Source: DATBVX01 sp963724625
Lineage (GTDB): Bacteria; Pseudomonadota; Gammaproteobacteria; Steroidobacterales; Steroidobacteraceae
Assembly (NCBI GenBank): GCA_963724625.1
Contig: CAVRVO010000015.1
Span: 1-64,000 of the forward strand
Direction of reading: 5' to 3'
Length of the DNA: 64,000 bases
The notes beneath the pieces were generated by a model. It had not been told where the DNA came from. It worked only from the letters and a program-made list of their open reading frames with translations, and did no database searches. The translations under genes and the position numbers were made by a program. Positions 42,901 through 52,228 of this stretch are shown piece by piece; within the stretch, counting starts at the first letter, position 1, and every line of letters begins with the position of its first letter.

Positions 42901-44593
42901 TGTTCGTGGGCAAGCCGGCCTTCCTCTACGCCGATACGCTCGAGAGCGCACCGTACTCCGCCTTCCGCACGCTGCGGGCCGGCCGCGAGAAGATCGTCTA
43001 CGCGGGAGCCAATGACGGCATGATGCATGCGTTCAATGCCACGACAGGTGTCGAACGCCTGGCCTTCATACCGGGTCAGGTGTTCAGAAATCTGCCCGAG
43101 CTCACCAAGCCGTCCTACACCCATCGCTACTTCGTGGACGGCACGCCAACGGTTGGCGACGTCTTCTATGGTGGCGCCTGGCACACGGTGCTGGTCGGTG
43201 GTCTCAACAAGGGCGGCCAGGGTGTCTACGCTCTCGACATCACCAACTCCGTCAGTTTTGCGCGAAGGACAACGCCAGCAGCATCTTCTGCTGGCAGTTC
43301 AGCGACAAGGACGGCGACGCGAACGCCAACAACAACGATCGCTGATCTTGGCTATACCTATAGCCGTCCGGCCATCGTGCGCATGCCCAACAACGGCGCG
43401 ACACCCGGCAAGTGGGTGGCGGTGTTCGGCAACGGCTACAACAACACCGAGAACGATGCGGCCGCAGGTGGCGCGGTCAGCGCGACCGGCAATGCCAGTC
43501 GCTCTACATCGTGGACATACAGACGGGCAATCTGATCAAGAAGATCGATACCAAGGTGGGTGCCGCACAGGATCCGCTGGCCCAGGGGCGGCCGAACGGA
43601 CTTGCAACGCCTGCACTGGTGGATCTGAATGGCGACTCGATGGTCGACTTTGCCTACGCGGGCGACCTGTTCGGAAACATGTGGAAGTTCAAGTTCCCCG
43701 ATGGCAATTCGGCCAATTGGGACGTCGCCTACTATTCGGGCACCACGCCCGTGCCGCTCTACGTGGCACAGGATTCTGCTGGCAGGCGCCAGCCGATCAC
43801 CTCGCGTCCGGAAGTCGGCCGCGGTCCGAAGGGTGCCGGTATGGTGGTGCTGTTTGGAACTGGCAAGTTCCTCGAAGCGAACGACAAGGTCGTACCGCCG
43901 CTTCCTGCGAACCAGAGAACGCAGACCTTCTACGGCATCATCGACCCGAATGCGGGTGCCACGGACCCGCTGGTCGGTCGCGCCCCGACACTGACGCCGC
44001 AGCAGATCCTGGTAGAACAGATGTTCACCTTCACGAACTCCGGCAGCGACCCGGTCAGCACCGCGGACGACACGACTTACACCGTGCCGGCACGTATCAC
44101 GAGTCAGAATCCGGCCGCGGCGAACACGCGTGGCTGGTACATGGATCTCCTCTCGGGTACGCCGGGTCTACCGCCGCCGGCCGGCTTCAAGGGCGAGATG
44201 CAAGTGACCGATTCCATCCTGCGCAACGGTCGCGTGATCTTCACGACCCTGATCCCGGATGCGGACCCGTGTAATTCGGGCGGCACGAGCTGGCTGATGG
44301 AAATGGATGCGCTGACGGGCTCGCACCTGCAGCAGCCGCCATTCGACGTCAACCGTGACGGCAAATTCGACAACCAGGACGTCGTGACCACGACACTGCC
44401 GGATGGCTCGACCTACACGGGACCGATGAGCGGTCTGCAGTCGGAGGTGGGCATCACGCCGAAGCCCGGCATCCTTGCGGGCGAGACGGCGGAGTACAAG
44501 TACACACCGGGCACGTCCGGCAACATCCAGATGACGATCGAGAACCCCGGCGCCAACGCGCTCGGGCGCCAGTCCTGGCGACAGGTCAGATAG
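39933..44593 (+). pseudogene. pilY1: pilY1, type IV pilus tip adhesin, six apparent frameshifts
   Basis: PilY1 is the secreted tip adhesin and calcium-regulated controller of pilus retraction. A signal peptide begins at ATG 39933, followed by LDGDGTLDIGYDGY, NYEDVEQGADHDMDAIAIYE and the C-terminal propeller with Ca-binding loop DLNGDSMVDFAYAGDLFGNM. The reading frame is broken by probable one-base insertions near 41232-41236, at about 41266, at C41966 and at C43340, and one-base losses near 43263 and 43497. Undoing them gives one continuous frame of about 1552 codons with no internal stop, rejoining for example YEYKVN with GGSVDVTVTSEY. So the gene is either very recently inactivated or carries sequence errors. 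No other gene in the window shows indels. Confidence 0.85.
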
Positions 44594-44609
44594 GCAAATG
44601 CTCTCGCGA

Positions 44610-44630
44610 CCCTCTCCCGCTGGGAGAGGG
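44610..44630. repeat. REP-like palindrome between pilY1 and pilE
   Basis: CCCTCTCCC, a three-base loop GCT and GGGAGAGGG form a perfect 9-bp palindrome 16 bases after the pilY1 stop. Palindromes of this form are dispersed in many proteobacterial genomes. It could stabilise the upstream mRNA or act as a weak terminator; there is no U-tract. Confidence 0.6.
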
Positions 44631-44655
44631 CGCGGGAGAACCGCGAGGAGCTTTC

Positions 44656-45069
44656 ATGAGCAGCATGCGTCGGCAACGTGGCGTTACTTTGATGGAGCTG
44701 ATGGTGGTGATGGTGATCGTCGGCATCCTGTCAGCCATTGCGTACCCGGCCTATCGCAAGACGGTGATGCGCACCAACCGCACCAACGCCAAAACGGCAC
44801 TGACGCAGACAGCTCAGACCTTCGAGCGCTGCTTTACGCGCACCAACACATATGTGGGTTGCGTGGTACTGCCCTTCGCAACGCCCGAGGGTAACTACCA
44901 GATCAGCGAACTCGCAGCTGCTACGGCCACCACCTTCAGCCTGCAAGCAGTGCCGCAGGGCACCCAGGCGCAAGACTTGCAGTGCGCCACGTTCACCCTC
45001 AACCAGATCAATGCACGCGCGGTAACCGGAACATGGGCGGCGACGCCTCAGCAGTGCTGGGGTCGCTGA
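44656..45069 (+). CDS. pilE: Type IV minor pilin PilE
   Basis: The 137-residue prepilin has the short leader MSSMRRQRG and the mature N-terminus VTLMELMVVMVIVGILSAIA, with Glu5 but Val instead of the usual Phe1. YPAYRKTVMRTNRTNAKTAL follows, and the C-terminal pair of cysteines typical of PilE can form the D-loop disulfide. It ends the minor-pilin operon, as in pseudomonads. The start is preceded by GAGGAG. Confidence 0.9.
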   Translation: MSSMRRQRGVTLMELMVVMVIVGILSAIAYPAYRKTVMRTNRTNAKTALTQTAQTFERCFTRTNTYVGCVVLPFATPEGNYQISELAAATATTFSLQAVPQGTQAQDLQCATFTLNQINARAVTGTWAATPQQCWGR

Positions 45070-45112
45070 TTGCTCACGAGGCTGGCGGGCGGCGGTTGGC
45101 CCACATCTCTAA

Positions 45113-47977
45113 CTAACCGCTGACCGCCAGTCGTCTCGTTCCTGTGCCCTCATCGTCGCTTGCCAGCGTCCTTCGCAGGTAGCTGCCCGTATATGAACCC
45201 GGGTGCGCTGCGACCTGTTCGGGCGTCCCGGCTGCTACCAGGCGACCGCCGCCATCACCGCCTTCAGGACCAAGATCGACGATCCAGTCCGCGGTCTTGA
45301 TGACATCGAGATTGTGCTCGATGACGATGATGGTGTTCCCCTCGTCGCGCAGCCGCCTCAGCACGCGCAGCAGTTGCGCGATGTCGTGGAAGTGCAATCC
45401 CGTGGTGGGCTCATCCAGGATGTAGAGCGTGCGGCCCGTGGCGCGCTTGGAGAGCTCGCGTGCCAGCTTTACGCGCTGCGCTTCGCCACCCGAGAGCGTG
45501 GTCGCGTTCTGCCCGAGTCGCACGTAGGACAGGCCGACGTCCATCAGCGTTTCCAGCTTGCTGGCGACCATGGGCACGTTCTGAAAGAAGCGGCGCGCAT
45601 CCTCCACTGTCATGTCGAGGACTTCGTGAATACTGCTGCCCTTATAACGGATCTCGAGTGTCTCGCGGTTGTAGCGCCGACCCTTGCAGACATCGCAGGG
45701 CACGTAAACATCGGGAAGAAAGTGCATCTCCACCTTGATGACGCCATCGCCCTGGCAGGCTTCGCACCGCCCACCCTTGACGTTGAAGCTGAAGCGCCCC
45801 GCCTCGTATCCCCGCGCGCGCGCTTCGGGAACCGCGGCGAACAATTCACGGACGGGCGTAAACAGGCCCGTGTACGTGGCAGGGTTGGAGCGAGGGGTGC
45901 GACCAATAGGGCTCTGATCGATATCAATGACCCGGTCAATGTGCTCCAGACCCTCGATGCGCTCGCACGGCGCCGCGTCGTACGTTGCGTCGTTGAGTCG
46001 CGCCGCTACATGGCGATACAGCGTGTCGTTGACCAGGGTCGACTTGCCGGATCCCGAAACCCCAGTGACACACGTCATCAGGCCGACCGGAAAATCAGCA
46101 GTGAGACTCTGCAGGTTATTGCCGCTCGCACCGACGACTCGCAGCACGCGATCGTCGCGTGACACACGGCGTGCCGGCACCTCGATCCGCAAGCGCCCGC
46201 AGAGGTACTGTCCCGTGATGGAATGCGGGTTGGTCTCGATGTCGCGGGGGGTTCCTTGTGCCACGACTTCACCGCCATGCACGCCGGCTCCCGGACCGAG
46301 ATCCAGCACGAAGTCGGCGCTGCGAATCGCTTCCTCATCGTGCTCGACCACGATCACCGTATTGCCCAGGTCCCGCAGGCGGACCAGCGTTTCGAGCAGG
46401 CGCTGATTGTCGCGCTGGTGCAGGCCGATCGAAGGCTCATCGAGAATGTACATCACGCCGACCAGCCCGGAGCCAACCTGGCTTGCGAGCCGGATGCGCT
46501 GCGCTTCACCGCCCGACAGGGTTTCGGCGCTGCGTTCGAGGGTCAGGTAGTCGAGACCGACATTGGAAAGGAATCGCAACCGATCCGCGATCTCTTTGAC
46601 GATTCGCGCGGCGATCTCGCGCCGCCAGCCTTCGAGACTGAGCTCTGAGAACAATGCCATGGCCGCGCCGACCGAAAGGCGCGTCACCTGCGGCAGGCTC
46701 AGCCCGTTGACGAAGACATGCCGTGCCGCGCGATTGAGTCTCGTGCCTCCACACTCCGGGCAGGGCCGGTTGCTCAGATACTTGGCGAGCTCCTCGCGGA
46801 CCGTAATCGATTCGGTTTCCTGGTAACGACGTTCGAGATTGGGAATGATGCCTTCGAACGGATGCCGGCGCCGGATCGTGCCGCCCTGGCCATTGAGATA
46901 ACGGAACTCGACCTGCTCTTCGCCGCTGCCGTACAGCAGTATCTGCCGAACTTTCTCGTGCAGCTCGTCCCAGGGCGTTTCGATGTCGAAGTCAAAATGC
47001 CGGGCGAGCGCCTGGATCAACTGGAAGTAATAGGCATTGCGACGATCCCAGCCGCGCACCGCGCCACCCGCGAGACTGAGGTGCGGATGGACCACGACTC
47101 GTTGCGGGTCAAAGAACTGCTTGACCCCTAACCCGTCACAAGTCGGGCACGCGCCAATCGGGTTGTTGAATGAGAACAATCGCGGCTCGAGCTCCGGCAG
47201 GCTATACCCGCAGATTGAGCACGCCATGCGGTCCGAGAACACGAGCTCTTCTCGATTCGGTTCTTCCATCCATGCGATGCGCGCCACGCCATCACCGACG
47301 TTGAGGGCAGTTTCGAACGACTCGGCGAGTCGCTGCGCCAGGTCTTCGCGCGCCTTGAAACGATCGATCACGACCTCGATGGTGTGCTTGCGCCGCGCGT
47401 CGAGCTTCGGGGGGTCGTCAAGTTCCGCGACCTTGCCATCGACGCGCGCCCGTACGAAACCCTGGCCTCGCAGCTCCTCGAGAGTTTCCAGATGCTCGCC
47501 CTTGCGGTCGGTTACGACGGGCGCAAGCAGGAGGAGAGCCGCACCTGCAGGGATGCGCAACACCTGATCCACCATCTGGCTCACGGTCTGCGCCGCGAGT
47601 TCCTGGCCGTGCTCCGGGCAGCGCGGGATTCCCGCGCGGGCAAAGAGCAGGCGCAGGTAGTCATAGATCTCGGTGACCGTGCCGACCGTCGAACGCGGAT
47701 TGTGCGAGGCGGATTTCTGCTCGATGGCGATAGCCGGCGAAAGTCCTTCGATCGTGTCCACGTCCGGCTTTTCCATCATCGAGAGGAACTGCCGGGCATA
47801 GGTCGACAGCGATTCGACATAGCGGCGCTGGCCCTCGGCGTAAATCGTGTCGAAAGCGAGTGATGATTTGCCGGAACCCGACAGGCCCGTAAATACGATC
47901 AGCCGGTCGCGCGGCAGCTCGACCTCAATATTCTTGAGGTTGTGCGTACGGGCGCCACGAATACTGATAACGGACAT
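45113..47977 (-). CDS. uvrA: Excinuclease ABC subunit A
   Basis: UvrA recognises bulky DNA lesions and loads UvrB in nucleotide excision repair. The 954-residue protein has two ABC ATPase modules: Walker A GLSGSGKSSLAFDT near residue 31 and GVSGSGKSTLVNDT near residue 640, with the paired signatures LSGGEAQRI and LSGGEAQRV. The zinc fingers CSICGYSLPELE...CPTCDGLG and CEACQGDG...CDVCKGRR are present. It is convergent with pilE and divergent from ssb, the common uvrA-ssb arrangement. I saw no LexA-type CTGT-N8-ACAG box in the shared 266-base gap. Confidence 0.98.
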   Translation of the reverse strand: MSVISIRGARTHNLKNIEVELPRDRLIVFTGLSGSGKSSLAFDTIYAEGQRRYVESLSTYARQFLSMMEKPDVDTIEGLSPAIAIEQKSASHNPRSTVGTVTEIYDYLRLLFARAGIPRCPEHGQELAAQTVSQMVDQVLRIPAGAALLLLAPVVTDRKGEHLETLEELRGQGFVRARVDGKVAELDDPPKLDARRKHTIEVVIDRFKAREDLAQRLAESFETALNVGDGVARIAWMEEPNREELVFSDRMACSICGYSLPELEPRLFSFNNPIGACPTCDGLGVKQFFDPQRVVVHPHLSLAGGAVRGWDRRNAYYFQLIQALARHFDFDIETPWDELHEKVRQILLYGSGEEQVEFRYLNGQGGTIRRRHPFEGIIPNLERRYQETESITVREELAKYLSNRPCPECGGTRLNRAARHVFVNGLSLPQVTRLSVGAAMALFSELSLEGWRREIAARIVKEIADRLRFLSNVGLDYLTLERSAETLSGGEAQRIRLASQVGSGLVGVMYILDEPSIGLHQRDNQRLLETLVRLRDLGNTVIVVEHDEEAIRSADFVLDLGPGAGVHGGEVVAQGTPRDIETNPHSITGQYLCGRLRIEVPARRVSRDDRVLRVVGASGNNLQSLTADFPVGLMTCVTGVSGSGKSTLVNDTLYRHVAARLNDATYDAAPCERIEGLEHIDRVIDIDQSPIGRTPRSNPATYTGLFTPVRELFAAVPEARARGYEAGRFSFNVKGGRCEACQGDGVIKVEMHFLPDVYVPCDVCKGRRYNRETLEIRYKGSSIHEVLDMTVEDARRFFQNVPMVASKLETLMDVGLSYVRLGQNATTLSGGEAQRVKLARELSKRATGRTLYILDEPTTGLHFHDIAQLLRVLRRLRDEGNTIIVIEHNLDVIKTADWIVDLGPEGGDGGGRLVAAGTPEQVAAHPGSYTGSYLRRTLASDDEGTGTRRLAVSG

Positions 47978-48243
47978 CGCGTAACTGGTCGGCGGTTTAG
48001 AAGGCCGTGCAACTGCTCGTCGGGCGGCAAAAATGCCAGCCGGGTACTATACGCGCGGCTTGAAGTTGGGCGCAAAGTCAGGTCCAGCCCGACTTCGGTG
48101 GCGGGCCCCGAGTTGCCGCGTTTCTGTCCGATTGCGCAAGGGTTGCAGATGCATCCCCCGGTGGCGGCGCATAGAATACCGGTCCTTCATCGCCCGACTG
48201 ACCCTCGGCACGTTCACGATCTCAATTCTGCTCGGAGGCTCCC

Positions 48244-48708
48244 ATGGCTCGCGGCGTCAACAAGGTGATTCTCATCGGCCATCTCGGCGCCGATCCCGAA
48301 ACCAAGTCGATGCCGAGCGGTATGTCGGTAGCGAACCTGAGCCTCGCCACGTCAGAGTCCTATAAGGATAAGCAGACCAACGAGTGGCAGGAGCGCACCG
48401 AATGGCATCGCGTGGCGCTGTTCGGCCGGCTCGCGGAAATCGCGGGCGAGTACCTGCGCAAAGGCTCACAGGTCTACATCGAAGGGCGTTTGCGCACGCG
48501 CAAGTGGCAGGACAAGCAGGGGAACGACCGCTACAGCACGGAAATCGTCGCTAATGAAATGCAGATGCTGGGCGGCCGCGGTGGCGCAGCTGGCGGTGCG
48601 GGTGCGGGTGCGAGTGCGGAAGCGAGGCCAGCACGCAGTGCTGCGCCCGAACCCGCCGCGAGCGGCGGCGAGCGCGACACGGAGTTCGACGACGACATTC
48701 CTTTCTAG
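48244..48708 (+). CDS. ssb: Single-stranded DNA-binding protein
   Basis: SSB coats single-stranded DNA during replication and repair. The 154-residue protein has the OB fold (MARGVNKVILIGHLGADPET; SEAEWHRVALFG-like segment RTEWHRVALFGRLAEIAGEY) and a Gly/Ala-rich linker. The acidic tail DDDIPF at the C-terminus docks partner proteins. It is divergent from uvrA and followed 13 bases later by a methyltransferase-like gene. Confidence 0.98.
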   Translation: MARGVNKVILIGHLGADPETKSMPSGMSVANLSLATSESYKDKQTNEWQERTEWHRVALFGRLAEIAGEYLRKGSQVYIEGRLRTRKWQDKQGNDRYSTEIVANEMQMLGGRGGAAGGAGAGASAEARPARSAAPEPAASGGERDTEFDDDIPF

Positions 48709-48721
48709 CCCGGGAGTCATC

Positions 48722-49480
48722 ATGCGCGCATTGATCGCTTCGACCCTGATCGTCGCGGCGTCCGTCTCGCTGGCAGCGCCGGACACGGCCGTGTACCAAC
48801 AAGCCGTTGCGCACGCGGGCCGCAGTGCCAAGGACCTCGAACGCGATGCGCGCGAGCGTCCTGCCGAGGTCATGGCATTCGCCGGCTTCAAGCCCGGTAT
48901 GCACGTTGCCGATATTTTTGCAGGCGGCGGCTATTACAGCGAGCTCATCAGCTATGTCGTCGGATCGACGGGCGAGGTGCTGATGGTCAACAACGTGCCC
49001 TACGAGGACTATGCGAAGGACGATATCAAGGCACGCTTCAGCCAGGAGGGCCGCCTGGCGAATGTAAAGCGGTCAGTTATCGAGAGCTGTGATCTGCAGT
49101 TGGGCACTGCGACACTCGATGCCGCAACGATCGTGATGTCATATCACGACCTGTTTTATGCCGATCCGCTCAACGGATGGCCGAAGATTGATCAACCTCA
49201 CTTTCTCGACCAGATCTACACGGCACTCAAGCCCGGTGGCGCATTCCTGATCGTGGATCACGCGGCCAAGGCCGGCGCCGGGTCGAGCGTCGCGCTCTCC
49301 CTGCACCGCATGGATGAAGACTTCGCGATCAAGGACATCACGAGTCACGGGTTCGTCTATGAGGGGCACTACGACAAGCTGCGCAACGCGGACGACGATC
49401 GCAGCAAGATCGTGTTCGACAAGCAGATCCGCGGCAAGACGGATCGCTTCGTCCACCTTTACCGCAAGCCCAGGACCTGA
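48722..49480 (+). CDS. Exported class I SAM-dependent methyltransferase-like protein
   Basis: The 252-residue product begins with a signal peptide (MRALIASTLIVAASVSLAA), then a Rossmann methyltransferase fold. Motif I is VADIFAGGGYYSELISYVVG, and the later segment ALKPGGAFLIVDHAAKAG matches the family post-motif IV region. A periplasmic address is odd for an enzyme that needs S-adenosylmethionine. Many proteobacteria nevertheless encode such proteins, whose function is unknown. GGGAG precedes the ATG 48722. It may be transcribed with ssb. Confidence 0.8.
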   Translation: MRALIASTLIVAASVSLAAPDTAVYQQAVAHAGRSAKDLERDARERPAEVMAFAGFKPGMHVADIFAGGGYYSELISYVVGSTGEVLMVNNVPYEDYAKDDIKARFSQEGRLANVKRSVIESCDLQLGTATLDAATIVMSYHDLFYADPLNGWPKIDQPHFLDQIYTALKPGGAFLIVDHAAKAGAGSSVALSLHRMDEDFAIKDITSHGFVYEGHYDKLRNADDDRSKIVFDKQIRGKTDRFVHLYRKPRT

Positions 49481-49518
49481 ATCCCCTGGTCCTTGGCGGG
49501 TGCCTTTCCTGGGTTGGC

Positions 49519-49767
49519 TCAGCTGCGACGTCCGATCTCGTGGGTGGGGATGCGAGTCTCCGCGCGCGGTGCAGCCGGGTTGTTGGCACAGCCGGAGCAG
49601 CCCGAAAGCCGTGAAGCGCGTCGCAGACGCACGCTTTCCGGCAGCACGCGGTCGAGCAGCGCATCGATGCCCGAGCGCCAGCCTGCAGGCATCAGCACAT
49701 AAGCCGCATACAGCGCACTCGCGGTGACGGCGAGAGCTACGAGCAGTACCTGGATCCAGTGCGACAC
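49519..49767 (-). CDS. Small membrane protein with CxxC, FeoB-linked
   Basis: An 82-residue product starts at GTG 49767, just after the feoB stop (49769), with GGAG inside the feoB end. It has one N-terminal membrane helix (about residues 4-26) and a cytosolic part containing SGCSGCANNP. Small Cys-rich membrane proteins encoded next to feoB form a known family (FeoB-associated Cys-rich proteins), and this could be a divergent member. Its place as last gene of the feo operon supports a role in iron transport, but that is inference. Confidence 0.65.
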   Translation of the reverse strand: MSHWIQVLLVALAVTASALYAAYVLMPAGWRSGIDALLDRVLPESVRLRRASRLSGCSGCANNPAAPRAETRIPTHEIGRRS

Positions 49768-49768
49768 G

Positions 49769-51646
49769 TCACGCTCCAAGCGCGCGGGCGATGTGGAAGG
49801 TCAGGCCTGCGGCGAGGTAGGCGAGCAGGAACATATACCCGGCCATTATCAATGGATAGCGCCAGGAGTTGGTCTCCCGCTTTACGACCGCCAGGGTGGA
49901 GAGGCACTGAGGGGCAAAGACATACCAGGCCAGTAGCGCGAGCGCGGTAGCGATGCCCCAGTCGGAGGAAATCATCGGAATGAGGTCACCAGCGACATCC
50001 TGCTTCGCGGCCGACAGCGCATAGACCGTTCCCAGGGCGCCCACCGCAACCTCGCGAGCCGCCAGCCCGACTACCAGCGCGATACAGATCTTCCAGTTGA
50101 AACCGATCGGCCCGAAGATCACGGCCAACGCCGCGCCGAGGCGTCCGGCCATGCTGTATTCGATCGCCGGTCCATGCGCGCCTGGCGGTGGGGCCGGGAA
50201 AGAGCTTAGGAACCAGAGCAGGATCATCAGCGAAAGAATGATCGTGCCCACCCGCGTCAGGAAGATCTCGACGCGTTGCCACAGGCCGATGCGCAGGTTC
50301 CTGAGGCTTGGCCAGTGATACGCAGGCAGTTCCATCTGCAACGCCTGGATCGAGCGGCGTGAGCTCGCGAGCTTGAGGACCCACGCCACGAGCATCGCAC
50401 CGGCCACTCCTGCGACGTACAGAACAAAGAGAACCAATCCCTGCAGTTCGAAGAATCGGCCCACTGTGAGTGCCGGAATGAATGCCGCAATCAGCAGGGC
50501 ATAGACCGGCAGCCGCGCGGAACACGTCATGAGGGGCGCAACCATGATCGTGACCAGGCGATCACGCGCACTGGGGATCGTGCGCGTCGCCATGATGCCT
50601 GGAATGGCGCACGCAAAGCTCGACAGCAGCGGAATGAAGGAACGACCCGAGAGGCCCACGCCGCCCATCAGTCGATCCAGAAGGAAGGCGGCACGGGGCA
50701 GATAGCCGGAATCCTCGAGCAACAAGATGAAGAAAAACAGGATCACGATCTGCGGCAGGAACACGAGCACGCTGCCGACGCCGGCGACGACACCATCGGT
50801 GAGAAGGCTGCGCAACGGTCCTGCGGGCAGCGTAGCAGCGAGCCATGCGCCCACATGACTCACGCCGGCATCGATCGCATTCATGACCGGCTGCGCCCAG
50901 CTGAAAACAGCCTGAAAGATCAGGAACAGTACGATGCCCAGGATTGCAACGCCGAGCACCGGATGCAGCAGCACGCGATCGATGCGATCGCTCAGTGTCG
51001 TCGCAGTTTCGCGGTCCGCGCCGATCGCGACGAGGATCCGCTGTACTTCGCGATGATCATCGAGCGTGTTCGATTGGATCGCAGCCACTGCAGGCGATGT
51101 CGACTGGGGTAGTGCCTGCACTTCCCGTTCCAGTCGTTCCGCGAGGCGCTGGCTGCCGTCGGCGCGCACCGCGACGGTTTCGACCACGGGTACGCCCAGC
51201 TCGCGAGCGAGTGCTGCGGTGTCGATGTCGAGGCCGCGCTTGCGAGCCAGGTCCACCATGTTGAGCGCGACGATGAGCGGGCGCCCGAGTCGCTTCAGGC
51301 CCAGTACCAAGCGCAGATGCTGGCGCAAGTTCGTCGCATCAACGACGGCCACCAGCATGTCGGGCACGGGCTCGCCGGCGCGTCGACCGAACAACACGTC
51401 GCACACGACCTGTTCGTCGATGCTGCTCGGATTGAGGCTGTAGGAACCGGGCAGGTCGAGCACGCGAACCCGTTGCCCACCCGAGGTGTGCAGCGTGCCC
51501 TCCTTGCGTTCGACGGTAACCCCGGCGTAGTTGGCGATCTTCTGTCGGCTGCCGGTCAACAGATTAAAGAGCGCCGTCTTGCCGCAGTTGGGATTGCCGA
51601 CAAGCGCGACGAGGGGGCTCGTCGACGCGGCGGCGGAAGACGTCAT
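49769..51646 (-). CDS. feoB: Ferrous iron transport protein B
   Basis: FeoB is the inner-membrane Fe(II) transporter with an N-terminal GTPase. The G domain shows GNPNCGKTALFN (G1), VLDLPGSYSL (G3) and NMVD (G4), followed by about ten membrane spans. The gate region SFACAIPGIMATRTI carries the conserved cysteine. At 625 residues it belongs to the shorter FeoB forms (E. coli 773). The start ATG overlaps the feoA stop, indicating coupled translation. A Fur-type promoter lies upstream of feoA. Confidence 0.96.
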   Translation of the reverse strand: MTSSAAASTSPLVALVGNPNCGKTALFNLLTGSRQKIANYAGVTVERKEGTLHTSGGQRVRVLDLPGSYSLNPSSIDEQVVCDVLFGRRAGEPVPDMLVAVVDATNLRQHLRLVLGLKRLGRPLIVALNMVDLARKRGLDIDTAALARELGVPVVETVAVRADGSQRLAERLEREVQALPQSTSPAVAAIQSNTLDDHREVQRILVAIGADRETATTLSDRIDRVLLHPVLGVAILGIVLFLIFQAVFSWAQPVMNAIDAGVSHVGAWLAATLPAGPLRSLLTDGVVAGVGSVLVFLPQIVILFFFILLLEDSGYLPRAAFLLDRLMGGVGLSGRSFIPLLSSFACAIPGIMATRTIPSARDRLVTIMVAPLMTCSARLPVYALLIAAFIPALTVGRFFELQGLVLFVLYVAGVAGAMLVAWVLKLASSRRSIQALQMELPAYHWPSLRNLRIGLWQRVEIFLTRVGTIILSLMILLWFLSSFPAPPPGAHGPAIEYSMAGRLGAALAVIFGPIGFNWKICIALVVGLAAREVAVGALGTVYALSAAKQDVAGDLIPMISSDWGIATALALLAWYVFAPQCLSTLAVVKRETNSWRYPLIMAGYMFLLAYLAAGLTFHIARALGA

Positions 51647-51933
51647 GGCGCTGGATCAGCCTCCGGTTGAGTGAGATCTATCCGGATGCAATCGGCTTCG
51701 TGGCGGCGCAGGGCGAACGTGGAAGTCCCAACCCGTACCGCGATGGGCTCGCCACCGAACGGCCCGCGAGCCACCACGCGCAAGCGCTCGCCCACGAAAA
51801 AGCCGAGCTCGGAAAGTCGTTGTCCAAGCACTACGCCGGCTACGTGGGGCGGCGGATCGACCGCGGCGACGTACGCGGTGTCATCTACCGCGAGCTCGCT
51901 CAGGCGCGATGGTGTTTGGGCTGTAGCTTTCAT
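51643..51933 (-). CDS. feoA: Ferrous iron transport protein A
   Basis: FeoA is a small SH3-like cytoplasmic partner of FeoB. The 96-residue product starts at ATG 51933 (MKATAQTPSRLSEL) and includes the family pattern RLSELGFFVGERLRVVARGP and a C-terminal ALRRHEADCI segment. A longer frame from a TTG upstream is less likely, because it would cover the promoter. Its last base triplet overlaps the feoB start. Confidence 0.93.
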   Translation of the reverse strand: MKATAQTPSRLSELAVDDTAYVAAVDPPPHVAGVVLGQRLSELGFFVGERLRVVARGPFGGEPIAVRVGTSTFALRRHEADCIRIDLTQPEADPAP

Positions 51934-51954
51934 AGGTGTCGGAAAGTACTCGGG

Positions 51955-51983
51955 ATAGTACTGCAAATGCGAATCACTCTCAA
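51955..51983 (-). promoter_or_regulatory. feoAB promoter
   Basis: On the minus strand TTGAGA (51983-51978) and TACTAT (51960-51955) are spaced by 17 bases, giving a transcript start close to 51948, 15 bases before the feoA ATG. The Fur box overlaps the -35 and spacer. Confidence 0.7.
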
Positions 51984-51984
51984 A
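51966..51984. promoter_or_regulatory. Fur box of feoAB
   Basis: AATGCGAATCACTCTCAAA matches the Fur consensus palindrome AATGAGAATCATTCTCATT at 15 of 19 positions. It lies over the -35 and spacer of the feoAB promoter, where iron-loaded Fur would block polymerase. No other site of this quality was noticed in the window. Confidence 0.75.
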
Positions 51985-52228
51985 AACATTTTATGGAATC
52001 GGACCCCGGTCAAGCTCTTATGTCCAATCGCTCATTTGGCCCCCTAGCCGCTGCGCTGATGGCTCGGGCCTGTCGTATGTCATTTGGCAGCAAACCGCGC
52101 CAGGGCCGCCTAATGCGCTGATTCGCATGGGTTCAGCGGGGGCTCACCGAAACCGTGTGCGGCAGGCAGCGCTTCAATTATTCACATCAACCCGCTAACC
52201 TCTCCGGCCCTCTCCCAGCGAGCTTTCG

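Noticed and set aside
39933..44593. Programmed ribosomal frameshifting in pilY1
   Set aside because: Six shifts in both directions with no slippery heptamers or downstream pseudoknots seen; indels or sequence errors explain it better.
47978..48243. LexA (SOS) box in the uvrA-ssb gap
   Set aside because: No CTGT-N8-ACAG palindrome was found by eye, although uvrA is SOS-regulated in E. coli.
49471..49496. Hairpin at the end of the methyltransferase-like gene
   Set aside because: Only about six paired bases plus a bulge and no U-tract; too weak to call a terminator.
51985..52228. Gene or riboswitch in the feoA-miaB gap
   Set aside because: Short frames only, no ribosome-binding site or conserved fold recognised; two similar CATTTGGC segments are too short to call a repeat.
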